In this document: positions 15,203 to 24,019 of the stretch, piece after piece
How the letters are laid out: the number at the start of each line of letters is the position of its first letter
Numbering within the stretch: the stretch's first letter is position 1
NCBI GenBank assembly: GCA_001029295.1
Contig: LDXJ01000050.1
Coordinates: 1 to 64,000, forward strand
Length of the DNA: 64,000 bases
Source: Peptococcaceae bacterium CEB3
Lineage (GTDB): Bacteria; Bacillota; Desulfitobacteriia; Desulfitobacteriales; Desulfitobacteriaceae
Reading direction: 5' to 3'
Program-made: the position numbers and the translations under genes
Notes under the pieces: model-generated
What the model was told of the DNA's origin: nothing
The model's input: the letters and a program-made list of their open reading frames with translations, nothing else
Databases searched by the model: none

Positions 15203-16798
15203 ATGAAAAAGAGGTTTAGTCAGTTTGCTGTGTTATTTCTCGCTTTGTTGATCATAGTAACCGCGGGTTGCGGAACACCGCAAAAGGTCGCGTCCTCGGC
15301 ACAGGGCAAACAGCTGGACGGAGTTACGGTAGACCCCAACGCGACACTGGTGGTTGGTCTTAAAGGACCGGTCCTCACCTTTGATCCCGCAAATTACAGG
15401 GACTTAGTGACAGAATCCGTCTTGCGTAATATCTTTGACGGTTTGGTAACCACGACACCCGACGGCAAGGTCGTACCGGAAATTGCCGAGTCTTGGAAGG
15501 CGGTCAGCCCGACGGAATGGGATTTTAAGATCCGCAAAGGGGTAACCTTCCAAGACGGGAGTCCACTCACGGTTAATGATGTCAAGTTTACGTTTGACAG
15601 GTTGATTAAGGATGGAGCCATCAACGGGAAGACTTCGCCCAGAAAAGGATTGTTGGGGCCTCTCAAATCCATACAGGTTGTTAATGACAGTACAGTTCGG
15701 TTTATTTTCTCCTCACCTTGGCCGATTTTCCTGCCCATGCTTGCCCATGAGCAGATTGTGCCCAAAGCCTACTTGGAAAAGGTGGGTGACTCGTCATTTG
15801 CTCAGCATCCCATCGGAGCCGGACTTTTCAAGTACGTTAAAGGAAATCCTAATAGCCAGATCGTGCTGGAAAGGTATGATAAGTACTACGGGGGGCCCCC
15901 GGACATCCCTCCCGTCGGACCGGCTCAAGTCAAAACGCTTATTTTCCAAGTCATTCCGGAGAATTCTACCCGCCTGGCATCCCTCATGTCGGGTGACCTT
16001 CAGATAGCGCAAGCGGTGCCGACTGATATGGTGCCTCAGTTGCAAGGGAACCAGAACGTCGTCGTCAAGATGACAGGCAGCACCCAGATGCACATGTTCG
16101 AAATGAATGTCAAAAAAGCGCCGTTTGACAAGGTGCAGGTACGCCAAGCGATGAATTACGGGATTAACATGCAGCAGATTGTTGACAAAGTGCTTAGCGG
16201 CTATGCGGTGAGAGCGGCTGGTCCGGTGCTTCCGAGCAGTCCGGCATTGGACAAAAGCTTAAAACCCTATCCCTACGATCCGCAAAAGGCGAAACAGCTT
16301 CTCCAGGAAGCGGGCTATCCGCACGGGTTTTCATTGGTGATCGATAGCGATGCGATCAATCAGGTCGTAGCCCAAGCGGCTGCCTCCGACTTGCAGAAGA
16401 TCGGCATTAAGGCGACGGTCAGGGTCTGGGATTGGGGTGTTCTGAGGCCCTTGCTGCTTAAAGGTGAAAGGGACATGGTGCTCACGGATTGGGGCAACTC
16501 AGACCAAGATCCCTCTGACCTGCTGGGGCCGACTCTGCGCGGTGGCGGACGGGGAAATTACAGCTTCTATAACAACCCGGAAGTCAACAAGTTGCTGAAC
16601 GAAGCCAACCTCAGTGTCAACGACCCGGAAAGGTATAAACAGTACGGGCAAGCGCAGAAAATCATCTACAATGAAGCACCTTGGGTCTTCGGTTATGTTA
16701 TGAAGAATATCGAGGGGATGACCAAACAGGTAGTAAATTATCGACCCAGCAGGGATAGCATGCTGACGATGATGCGTGTGGGAATTAAGGCGAAGTGA
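15203..16798 (+). CDS. Family-5 ABC substrate-binding lipoprotein (peptide/opine/nickel type)
   Basis: A 531-residue extracellular binding protein of an oligopeptide-type importer. It has a lipoprotein signal (MKKRFSQFAVLFLALLIIVT with lipobox TAGC, Cys at about residue 24). The SBP_bac_5 body begins DPANYRDLVTESVLRNIFDG and has EIAESWKAVSPTEWDFKIRK, typical of this family. ATG 15203 has a GGGGGAGG site; an upstream in-frame start lies in repeat DNA and is rejected. It is the first structural gene of the operon whose permeases and ATPases follow. The ligand is unknown; downstream enzymes point to an amino-acid-like or gamma-glutamyl compound. Confidence 0.93.
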   Translation: MKKRFSQFAVLFLALLIIVTAGCGTPQKVASSAQGKQLDGVTVDPNATLVVGLKGPVLTFDPANYRDLVTESVLRNIFDGLVTTTPDGKVVPEIAESWKAVSPTEWDFKIRKGVTFQDGSPLTVNDVKFTFDRLIKDGAINGKTSPRKGLLGPLKSIQVVNDSTVRFIFSSPWPIFLPMLAHEQIVPKAYLEKVGDSSFAQHPIGAGLFKYVKGNPNSQIVLERYDKYYGGPPDIPPVGPAQVKTLIFQVIPENSTRLASLMSGDLQIAQAVPTDMVPQLQGNQNVVVKMTGSTQMHMFEMNVKKAPFDKVQVRQAMNYGINMQQIVDKVLSGYAVRAAGPVLPSSPALDKSLKPYPYDPQKAKQLLQEAGYPHGFSLVIDSDAINQVVAQAAASDLQKIGIKATVRVWDWGVLRPLLLKGERDMVLTDWGNSDQDPSDLLGPTLRGGGRGNYSFYNNPEVNKLLNEANLSVNDPERYKQYGQAQKIIYNEAPWVFGYVMKNIEGMTKQVVNYRPSRDSMLTMMRVGIKAK

Positions 16799-16992
16799 CG
16801 GGTGAACAGAGACGAAGGCACAGGGCCGATCCCAGGGTAGGTATTTGGTAGGTGTTCCCGATCGGACTTGAGCCGGATGGAGGGGCGCAGGGCGAAGAGG
16901 TAAGGGCCCAGAGTGAAGAGCCGAGGGCGAAGAGCGCAGGGCAAAAAGCTTTTCCCCTGTGCGCCACCTCCAACACAACCCGGACGAAAGAG

Positions 16993-18012
16993 GTGAGGAT
17001 CCTGAGAACGGCAAAAATCATTCAAAGAATACTGGCAACGGTTCCGATAGTGCTGGGTGTCGTCATTTTAGTCTTTGTTTTTATGCGCTTCATTCCCGGT
17101 GATCCCGTGGACTTGATGATGGGGCAAGCAGGTAATGTCAGCCGGCAGGAAGTCGCCGATTTACGCGCTCAATTTAACTTGGACGCTCCCATTTATGTAC
17201 AGCTCTATGATTATTTAGGAAAAGCAGTACAGGGTAACTTGGGAGAGTCGTATATGGAGAAGAGGCCGGTTATCGATTTGATTGGTCAGGCCTTGCCCGC
17301 AACGCTTGAATTGTCATTAATGGCCATATTATTTGCGCTCATAGTGGCGATTCCCATCGGTGTTTATTCGGCAGTCAAACAGAATTCCGTCCTTGATCGC
17401 GCCAGTATGGGGATATCTTTCCTCGGAGTCTCGATGCCCGGCTTTTGGTTGGGGATCTTGTTAATGCTGATCTTTTCCGTTAAGTTGGGGATTGCACCGA
17501 CCCAGGGGCGGATTGCCTACGGTACCGGTTTAGTCAAGGTCACGGGGTTCTACGTGCTCGACAGCACCCTCACCGGAAACTGGGTGGCTTTGCGAAGCTC
17601 CCTCGCGCACTTGATCCTGCCGGCCATTACTTTGGGTTCTCCGACCGCCGCGGTTGTCGCCCGAGTGGTCCGTTCCAGCATGCTGGAGGTTATGCGGCAA
17701 GATTATATCGTCTTGGCTCGCGCTAAGGGCTTGCGTGAGTTCTGGGTGGTCGTCAGGCACGGTCTGCGCAATGCCCTGATTCCAACAGTCACCGTGTTGG
17801 GGACGGAAGTCGGCGCTTTGCTCGGGGGCAACATGATTGTGGAAACCGTCTTCGGCTGGCCGGGGCTGGGGCGCCTGGCGGTGACCGCCATCTTTAACCG
17901 GGATTATCCCCTGGTGCAAGGAGTGGTCATGTTCTATGCGCTCGTCTTTGTCATGGCAAATTTGGGCGTAGATATCTTGTACACATATCTCAACCCGAAG
18001 ATTTCGCTGTAG
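16993..18012 (+). CDS. ABC transporter permease, DppB/OppB type
   Basis: A membrane subunit of the importer. From GTG 16993 it is 339 residues, matching the family. It starts VRILRTAKIIQRILATVPIV, with six predicted TM segments, the conserved FMRFIPGDPVDLMMG near the N-terminus and the EAA-type cytoplasmic loop RQDYIVLARAKGLREFWVVV. The frame is open further upstream to 16852, but that stretch is purine-rich intergenic repeat (runs of GAAGAG/GGGCAGAG type) and would give an implausible 47-residue polar extension. No ideal ribosome binding site precedes the GTG, so the start is the weak point. Confidence 0.9.
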   Translation: MRILRTAKIIQRILATVPIVLGVVILVFVFMRFIPGDPVDLMMGQAGNVSRQEVADLRAQFNLDAPIYVQLYDYLGKAVQGNLGESYMEKRPVIDLIGQALPATLELSLMAILFALIVAIPIGVYSAVKQNSVLDRASMGISFLGVSMPGFWLGILLMLIFSVKLGIAPTQGRIAYGTGLVKVTGFYVLDSTLTGNWVALRSSLAHLILPAITLGSPTAAVVARVVRSSMLEVMRQDYIVLARAKGLREFWVVVRHGLRNALIPTVTVLGTEVGALLGGNMIVETVFGWPGLGRLAVTAIFNRDYPLVQGVVMFYALVFVMANLGVDILYTYLNPKISL

Positions 18013-18024
18013 GGGTGTGAGAAC

Positions 18025-18960
18025 GTGAGCAAAAACAATAGTGCGCCGGCTTTGGCCGGGCCGGGTGCGGATCCGCGTTTCAGGACTGTGCGGCGTCGGA
18101 TGTACCGTTCAGTAGAGTTCTTGACTGAGCTCAAAGGAAATCCGGCGGCCTTCATCGGTTTGTTGGTTCTTCTCTTCTACATCGGCATGGCTGTCTTCGC
18201 TCCCATTATCTCACCCCATTCTCCTGTGCGCGTTCATCTGGACGAGAGGCTCCTGCCGCCCTTTTGGCTGCCGGGTGGCACCTTGAGTCATCTTCTGGGC
18301 ACAGACGTTTTGGGGATGGATTTGTTGTCCCGGATCATCTATGGAGCCCGGATATCGTTGACCGTAGGATTTTTATCCGTGGGCATTTCTGTTATCTTCG
18401 GTGGGATTCTGGGCCTCTTGGCCGGATATTTTCGCGGGATTTTTGATGAAATTATCTGCCGAGTAGCCGATCTCCTGTTGGCGTTCCCTTTCTTGATTTT
18501 CGCCATCGGGATCATGGCTTTCATGGGCCCGGGTTTTGTGAACCTCATCCTGGCCCTGACTTTCAAAGGGTGGGTGGAATTCTTTCGCCTGGTCAGAGGA
18601 GAGGTGATGGCGGAGAAGACAAAGGAGTATGTGGAAGCGGCCAACGCCTTGGGGGTAAGCCACCTGAGAACAATTCTGGGTGAGATTTTGCCCAATATTA
18701 TTCATTCGGTTACGGTCCTCGGCACCTTGCGCCTCGGTTACATGATTATCATGGAAGCTTCACTGAGCTTCTTGGGGCTTGGTATTCAGCCGCCCACTCC
18801 GGCCTGGGGGTCAATGATTAACGCCGGCCGCGACTATATGATGAATGCCTGGTGGATAGCCACCCTGCCCGGAATTGCCTTACTGATCCTGGTCCTCTGC
18901 ATTAACTTGTTCGGGGAGGGTTTGCGGGATTTAAGCGATCCCCGGCTTAAACGTAACTGA
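18025..18960 (+). CDS. ABC transporter permease, DppC/OppC type
   Basis: The second membrane subunit, 311 residues, beginning 13 bp after the first. It has the DppC N-terminal extension, a TM at FIGLLVLLFYIGMAVFAPII, HLLGTDVLGMDLLSRIIYGAR (split by the family's GTD motif) and the EAA loop EYVEAANALGVSHLRTILGE, then SFLGLGIQPPTPAWG and NLFGEGLRDLSDPRL at the end. These are diagnostic for family-5 importers. GTG 18025 follows GGGGTGTGAG. Confidence 0.94.
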   Translation: MSKNNSAPALAGPGADPRFRTVRRRMYRSVEFLTELKGNPAAFIGLLVLLFYIGMAVFAPIISPHSPVRVHLDERLLPPFWLPGGTLSHLLGTDVLGMDLLSRIIYGARISLTVGFLSVGISVIFGGILGLLAGYFRGIFDEIICRVADLLLAFPFLIFAIGIMAFMGPGFVNLILALTFKGWVEFFRLVRGEVMAEKTKEYVEAANALGVSHLRTILGEILPNIIHSVTVLGTLRLGYMIIMEASLSFLGLGIQPPTPAWGSMINAGRDYMMNAWWIATLPGIALLILVLCINLFGEGLRDLSDPRLKRN

Positions 18961-19106
18961 ATCAAGCTTAATCGACAAGAGCAAAGATACCCCCCCGAAC
19001 CATGCCATACTCACGCAGTTGACCAAAGGCCGTTGGCGCCCCCGAAGTTGAGTTGAACGCGAACTGCGGCTTCTGGACTGGAACGAGAGGAGAGGAGTAT
19101 TAAGTC

Positions 19107-20099
19107 ATGCTGGCCATCGAGCGGTTAACCATGATCTATGAAACGAAGCGCGGCAGGGTCAAGGCTGTCAATAAAGTCGACCTGTCTCTGGGAAAAGGGG
19201 AGATCTTGGGCCTCGTCGGGGAGTCGGGCTGTGGTAAGAGTGCTACCCTGCTCACTATTCTCGGATTGGTGTCTTACCCGGGCAAGGTAACCGGTGGCCG
19301 TATCATCTTCCGAGGAGAGGATCTCCTTCAGAAAACACCGGCAGCGCTGAGGAAAATCCGGGGTAAAGAGATTGCGATGATTTTCCAGGATCCCATGACC
19401 ACGCTGAACCCCGTGTTTAAGGTGGGAGACCAGATTAGGGAATCTTTGCAAATTCACGGCTTGCTGAATGAACAGGCCGAAGGCGGTCGGTTCAAAGGAA
19501 GAAAACGCAAAGAGAGTGAAATGGACAGGGTTTACCAACTCATGCGGGAAGTCGGGATACCCTCGCCGGAAAAGCGCTATTTTGAATACCCCTTTCAATT
19601 CAGCGGCGGGATGCAGCAGAGGGCGATCATAGCCATCGCCTTGGCCTGCTCGGCTCAGCTGCTTTTGGCCGACGAGCCGACCACCGCCTTGGATGTTACG
19701 ATTCAGGCTCAGATTCTGGAACTGCTGGCAAAAATCAACCGAGAACGGGAGACCGCCATGATCCTGGTCACTCATAATCTGGCTATGGCCGCGGAGTTCT
19801 GCCAGAGGATTGCCGTCATGTATGCCGGCGAGATTGTGGAACAGGGGTCGACCGACGAAGTGTTGGAAAAACCGCAACACCCCTATACCCAAGGGCTTTT
19901 GCGCTCAATTCCCCGAATAGGTAAAGTGAAACAGAAGCTCGAGCCGATTCCGGGAACCGTTCCCGACCTGGCAGCCTTAGATGGAACCTGTCCTTTCTAT
20001 CCCCGTTGCGCTCAGGCTCGACCCGCCTGCTTGGAGGATGAACGCAGTCTGGAAGACGTGGGCGGCGGACACTGGGTAAAATGCGCCCTTTACAGCTGA
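19107..20099 (+). CDS. ABC transporter ATPase, DppD/OppD type
   Basis: A 330-residue ATP-binding subunit. Walker A is GESGCGKS, the Q-loop FQDPMTTLNPVF, the signature FSGGMQQRAIIAIALA, and Walker [14 protein letters not shown] with the switch His in LVTHN. The C-terminal oligopeptide-transporter domain carries the Fe-S-type Cys pattern C-x5-C-x6-C (TCPFYPRCAQARPAC). ATG 19107 follows GAGAGGAGAGGA. It is separated from the permease gene by 146 bp in which no gene is seen. Confidence 0.95.
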   Translation: MLAIERLTMIYETKRGRVKAVNKVDLSLGKGEILGLVGESGCGKSATLLTILGLVSYPGKVTGGRIIFRGEDLLQKTPAALRKIRGKEIAMIFQDPMTTLNPVFKVGDQIRESLQIHGLLNEQAEGGRFKGRKRKESEMDRVYQLMREVGIPSPEKRYFEYPFQFSGGMQQRAIIAIALACSAQLLLADEPTTALDVTIQAQILELLAKINRERETAMILVTHNLAMAAEFCQRIAVMYAGEIVEQGSTDEVLEKPQHPYTQGLLRSIPRIGKVKQKLEPIPGTVPDLAALDGTCPFYPRCAQARPACLEDERSLEDVGGGHWVKCALYS

Positions 20100-20204
20100 G
20101 CGAAACTCGGCAGTACTTCGGTGGGGAGGGGACAGACGTTGGCAAAAATCCTTGCAAAAACGCGTGATCCCGTTGCGATCTGCGACGGAGGGAGGGGATA
20201 GACC

Positions 20205-21194
20205 TTGATAAAAACCCCTTTGATCGAGCTTCGTGGCGTGAAGAAACACTATGTGCTGAAGAAGAGCATGTTGGAAAAGCTTGCCGGAGGCCGGGAACAG
20301 GTCGTCAAAGCTGTGGACGGGGTGGATCTGCAGATCTTCAACGGAGAGACCTTGGGCTTAGTCGGCGAGAGTGGCTGTGGCAAGTCAACCTTGGGCAGGA
20401 CGATTTTGCAGCTTCACCCGCCCAGCGCCGGGGAAATTATATTTGACGGTAAACCTATTCATGGTCTCAAGAGGGAGGAACGGCGGGATTTTTGCCGTCA
20501 GGCCCAGATTATCTTTCAGAACCCCTACTCCTCCCTCAACCCGAGGAAAAGCGTCCGGCAGATTTTGGCGCTGGCTCTCCAAGCGCGAGGTCTAAGTGAT
20601 CCCAACGTGCAAGAAGAAGAAATCCGCCTGCTTTTACCTAGGGTGGGACTATCGGAAGCGCATATTGACAGGTATCCTCACCAATTCAGCGGAGGACAAC
20701 GCCAGCGGATCGGGATCGCGCGGGCCTTGGCGCTGAAGCCGCGCTTTGTCGTGGCGGATGAACCCGTTTCCGCCTTGGATGTTTCGGTCCAGGCTCAGAT
20801 CATAAATTTGCTGGAAGAATTGCAAGCGGAATTTGAACTCACTTATCTGTTTGTCGCCCATGATTTGAGCGTCATCCACCACATCAGCGACCGGGTGGCC
20901 GTGATGTATCTGGGCAAAATTGTAGAAATTGCCGAGACGGAGAAATTGTTCAATGATCCACGGCACCCTTATACCCAGGCTTTGCTCTCCGCTATTCCAA
21001 GAGTAGACAAAGAAGCCAGACGCAACCGAATCCTCCTGACCGGAACTGTTCCAACCCCTATCGATCCGCCTGCCGGGTGCGCTTTTCACCCCCGGTGTTT
21101 TAGAAGGAAGGGCCGCGTCTGTGAGGAACAGCCGCCGGATTTGGCCTATGATTCTTCTCAGCATGGTGTGGCCTGTTACGCTTGTCAGAGTTAG
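20205..21194 (+). CDS. ABC transporter ATPase, DppF/OppF type
   Basis: The second ATPase, 329 residues, pairing with DppD to form the nucleotide-binding heterodimer. It has Walker [11 protein letters not shown]-loop IIFQNPYSSLNPR, signature [17 protein letters not shown], Walker B VVADEPVSALDV and the C-terminal Cys cluster GCAFHPRCFRRKGRVC. The start is TTG 20205 after GAGGGAGGGG. This completes a five-component importer (binding protein, two permeases, two ATPases). Confidence 0.95.
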   Translation: MIKTPLIELRGVKKHYVLKKSMLEKLAGGREQVVKAVDGVDLQIFNGETLGLVGESGCGKSTLGRTILQLHPPSAGEIIFDGKPIHGLKREERRDFCRQAQIIFQNPYSSLNPRKSVRQILALALQARGLSDPNVQEEEIRLLLPRVGLSEAHIDRYPHQFSGGQRQRIGIARALALKPRFVVADEPVSALDVSVQAQIINLLEELQAEFELTYLFVAHDLSVIHHISDRVAVMYLGKIVEIAETEKLFNDPRHPYTQALLSAIPRVDKEARRNRILLTGTVPTPIDPPAGCAFHPRCFRRKGRVCEEQPPDLAYDSSQHGVACYACQS

Positions 21195-21252
21195 ACGTGA
21201 CGGCACACAGGGATCACCGCAGCTGCGCCCGGGAAAATCATGTGGGGGCGGG

Positions 21253-21312
21253 CAGAGTGAAAACGGAAACAGGTAGAGTGGAGAGAGAAACGAGCAGTGA
21301 AAGGGGAAATAA
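21253..21312. repeat. Degenerate ~21-bp purine-rich tandem repeat
   Basis: Three degenerate units (GCAGAGTGAAAACGGAAACAG, then GTAGAGTGGAGAGAGAAACG, then GCAGTGAAAGGGGAAATAA) occupy the gap before the AtuA-like gene. The last one supplies that gene's ribosome binding site. Confidence 0.55.
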
Positions 21313-21315
21313 GCG

Positions 21316-22680
21316 TTGAAAGAGGAATTGAAATTCTTATGTCCGAACGGTCATCTTGGCTTCGCCCCGACCAAAGAAGGAAGTTATTACTTAGGAGTTC
21401 GGGAAAAACCCGATTTCATCCTCTGTGATTCGGGCAGCGACGACATCGGCCCGGGACCTCTGGGTGCGGATGTTTGCGCCAGCCCCAGAGAGTGGCAGAC
21501 ACATGATCTGGAATTAATGCTGGTTGAAGCCCGCAGGCTCGGAGTGCCGATGATCATAGGATCCGCGGGAGACACCGGTACCAACAGCCGGGTGGACATG
21601 TATCTGGAGATTATCACCGAACTGGCGCGCAAACACAACCTGCCCAAGTTTAAGCTGGGTTATTTTTACTCCGAAGTCGACAAAGCCTATTTAAAGGCAA
21701 AGATGGACCAGGGTGGAATGATTGAGGGTTTGGACGGACGGCCTAATTTAACTTATGAGCAACTGGCCAAGACCGATCGAATTGTAGCGGTGGCAGGAGT
21801 CCACCCCTTTATGAAGCTGCTGGAAATGGGGGCGGATGTCATTATCGGGGGACGTTCCAGTGATTGTGCCATTTTTGCCGCCCCAGCCATGTTTCATGGG
21901 TTTTCTGCTGATTTGTCGTATTATCTGGGCAAAGTTCTCGAATGCGCATCCTTTAACGCGGAGCCTTACGGGGGAAAAGAATCTGTTTTAGGCACGATTA
22001 CCCGGGAAGAGGTCAAAGTCAAAGCTATGCATCCGCAACAACGCTGCACGGTGGCCTCGGTCGCCGGTCATGCCATGTATGAAAGGTCCAATCCCTTTTT
22101 CGAATATGTCGCCGGCGGGGTCTTGGACATGACTCATTGTCATTATGAGCAGTATGATGAGAAGACTTGCAAAATCACGGGTCCGCAATTTCGCCCCATA
22201 GAGGGCAAAATCAAAGTCAAACTTGAGGGTTCGAGCAAAATCGGGGAACGCTATATCGGGATTGCCGGGATACGGGATCCCTACACGATAAAGAATATTG
22301 ATCAAGTGATCGGATGGGCCAGAAACCAAGTGGAGGAGAAGTACGGGACGAGCGGCTATGAATTGCATTACCGTGTCTTCGGCAAAAACGGGGTGATGGG
22401 CGATTTGGAACCTGTCAAAGAGAGCAAGTCCCATGAATTGGGCATTGTCGTCCAAGGGGTGGCGCCCACCAAGGAAATGGCGGAGGAGATTACCATGATC
22501 GGCACTCGCCAATTGTTCTACGCCCGCTTACCCGAGGTCAAAGGTACGGCAGGGGGGGCCGCTTTCATGCTGGATGAAGTGCTCCCTGCTTCCCCGGGTT
22601 ACGTGTGGACTTTAAACCACGTGGTGTCAGTGGATGACCCCTTGGAACTTTTTCCAGTACGGTTAATGGAAGTGGGATAA
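21316..22680 (+). CDS. AtuA/DUF1446-family protein
   Basis: A 454-residue protein of the acyclic terpene utilization AtuA-like family (DUF1446/PF07287). Named members are linked to isoprenoid catabolism, but most, including those paired with DUF4387, have no known reaction. Visible hallmarks are DSGSDDIGPGPLGAD near residue 40, GSAGDTGTNSRVDMY around 88, the loop ADVIIGGRSSDCAIFAAPAM around 175-195, and the C-terminal RLPEVKGTAGGAAFMLDEV. The start is TTG 21316 after AAAGGGG. The DUF4387 gene follows after 14 bp; the two are usually found together and may form one enzyme. Confidence 0.88.
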   Translation: MKEELKFLCPNGHLGFAPTKEGSYYLGVREKPDFILCDSGSDDIGPGPLGADVCASPREWQTHDLELMLVEARRLGVPMIIGSAGDTGTNSRVDMYLEIITELARKHNLPKFKLGYFYSEVDKAYLKAKMDQGGMIEGLDGRPNLTYEQLAKTDRIVAVAGVHPFMKLLEMGADVIIGGRSSDCAIFAAPAMFHGFSADLSYYLGKVLECASFNAEPYGGKESVLGTITREEVKVKAMHPQQRCTVASVAGHAMYERSNPFFEYVAGGVLDMTHCHYEQYDEKTCKITGPQFRPIEGKIKVKLEGSSKIGERYIGIAGIRDPYTIKNIDQVIGWARNQVEEKYGTSGYELHYRVFGKNGVMGDLEPVKESKSHELGIVVQGVAPTKEMAEEITMIGTRQLFYARLPEVKGTAGGAAFMLDEVLPASPGYVWTLNHVVSVDDPLELFPVRLMEVG

Positions 22681-22694
22681 GGAGGAGGTCGCTC

Positions 22695-23021
22695 ATGGAA
22701 ACGGTAAAATTGGTGGATCTCGCTAAGACGATTCGCAGTAAGAATGCCGGCCCGGACAAGATCACTTTCGATATCATCTTTCGGGAGAAGGAGAATTATG
22801 ATTTAGTCAAGAGCAGTGGAGTTGTCAGCCGCGAGCGGATCTGCGATATCTATAATTTACAGGCCAGCGAAATTGCCGACTTTGTGGAGTTCGACCCGGC
22901 TTATGCCATCAAGTTCACCATCTACCGCCGCCGACCCAGTGGCAGCCCGGGGGAATCGGACGTGTTCGGCTGCCAACAGTATGCGCCCCTGCTCGACCTA
23001 GAGATCCCGGTGGCCCTCTAA
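22695..23021 (+). CDS. DUF4387 family protein
   Basis: A 108-residue protein matching the DUF4387 family (LVDLAKTIRSKNAGPDKITF, DIIFREKENYDLVKSS, then AYAIKFTIYRRRPSGSPGES and GCQQYAPLLDLEIP). It is nearly always encoded directly after an AtuA-like gene, as here, and sometimes fused to it, so it is probably its small subunit. GGAGGAGG precedes ATG 22695. The biochemical role is unknown. Confidence 0.88.
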   Translation: METVKLVDLAKTIRSKNAGPDKITFDIIFREKENYDLVKSSGVVSRERICDIYNLQASEIADFVEFDPAYAIKFTIYRRRPSGSPGESDVFGCQQYAPLLDLEIPVAL

Positions 23022-23039
23022 GTGACATCCGGCCTGCGG

Positions 23040-23125
23040 AGAGTACGAGGGCGGAGAGTGCAAGGGTGACAGTACGAGGGGGAGAGTGCGGGGGCGAGGG
23101 TGCGAGAGCGAGGGTGGAGGTGAAA
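23040..23125. repeat. Degenerate 14-15 bp purine-rich tandem repeat
   Basis: AGT(A/G)CGAGG-like units begin at 23042, 23057, 23071 and 23085, then continue as AGGGTGCGAG and AGGGTGGAGG. They fill the whole gap and provide the ribosome binding site for the C26 hydrolase. Confidence 0.6.
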
Positions 23126-23129
23126 GGGT

Positions 23130-23885
23130 ATGAAACCCCTAATCGGGATTAACTGCGCTTTTCAAGAAGAGAATAGCCGTTTTAACGATCGGCTGCATTT
23201 AGCGCGGATTTATGTACAGGCTATAGAAAAGGCAGGTGGAATTCCTGTACTCCTCCCTATCGTGGACGCCGCGGAGACCGTCCGCTCCTTGCTCGCTAAA
23301 GTGGACGGCTTGCTGATGAGCGGAGGGGGCGGGTTGCCGGCAAAATTCAGTGCTGACGAAACCCTGCCGGACCTGGCGCAGCAAAACCCCATCCGCCACC
23401 GCTTCGACGTCCGGCTGGTCGAGCTGGCTTTGCAACGTGATTTGCCCATTTTGGGCATCTGCCGCGGCCATCAGACAGTCAATGAGGTAGCTGGGGGGAC
23501 ATTACATCTTTCTTTGGCGGGATTGACCCGACAAGACCACCGACAGAGCGGCCCGGATGATCAGGTTTGTCATCAGATGCGAATTCTCGGGGATTCGCGC
23601 CTGGCGGCTCTCTTGGGGACTACCCTTGTGGGAGTAAACAGCTTTCACCGCCAGGCGGTTGCCCGCTTGGCACCCGGTTTTCGGGGAGTTGCCTGGGCCG
23701 ATGATGGCGTTCTGGAGGCCTACGAAAGCGCTGAACATGCGTTTGTCATGGGCTGTCAATTCCATCCTGAATCCTTGATGCTCAAGGACAGCCGTTTTGC
23801 CGCGATTTACGAAGTTTTTGTTCAGGCGGCAGGTCAGTACCATGACAGAGCTGGACGACATAGCGTTCAGGGCCCGGTCGCATGA
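23130..23885 (+). CDS. Class I glutamine amidotransferase-like gamma-glutamyl hydrolase (peptidase C26, PuuD-like)
   Basis: A 251-residue hydrolase of the C26 family, which cleaves gamma-glutamyl amides such as gamma-glutamyl-GABA. It begins KPLIGINCAF, has the nucleophile elbow ILGICRGHQTVNEVAGG with Cys111, and the His212-x-Glu214 pair in GCQFHPESL, so the triad is complete. In puu-type pathways it releases glutamate from a gamma-glutamylated amine. Here it lies in an operon with a peptide importer, AtuA/DUF4387 and a racemase. A gamma-glutamyl or amide substrate is inferred, not shown. Confidence 0.92.
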   Translation: MKPLIGINCAFQEENSRFNDRLHLARIYVQAIEKAGGIPVLLPIVDAAETVRSLLAKVDGLLMSGGGGLPAKFSADETLPDLAQQNPIRHRFDVRLVELALQRDLPILGICRGHQTVNEVAGGTLHLSLAGLTRQDHRQSGPDDQVCHQMRILGDSRLAALLGTTLVGVNSFHRQAVARLAPGFRGVAWADDGVLEAYESAEHAFVMGCQFHPESLMLKDSRFAAIYEVFVQAAGQYHDRAGRHSVQGPVA

Positions 23886-24019
23886 GGGCGTTCAGTGATT
23901 TCAACACCCGAATCCGAGCACGCAAACGAGTTGCAAAAGCCGCCGGACAGCGCCTGTCGGCTTGCTGATAGCCACTTGCTTTAGGGGGGTTGTGATTTGG
24001 GGCAAAGGGGGAAAGAGCA

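Noticed and set aside
16852-16992. N-terminal extension of the DppB-type permease
   Set aside because: It encodes 47 polar residues from purine-rich intergenic repeat. Family proteins start at the equivalent of 16993.
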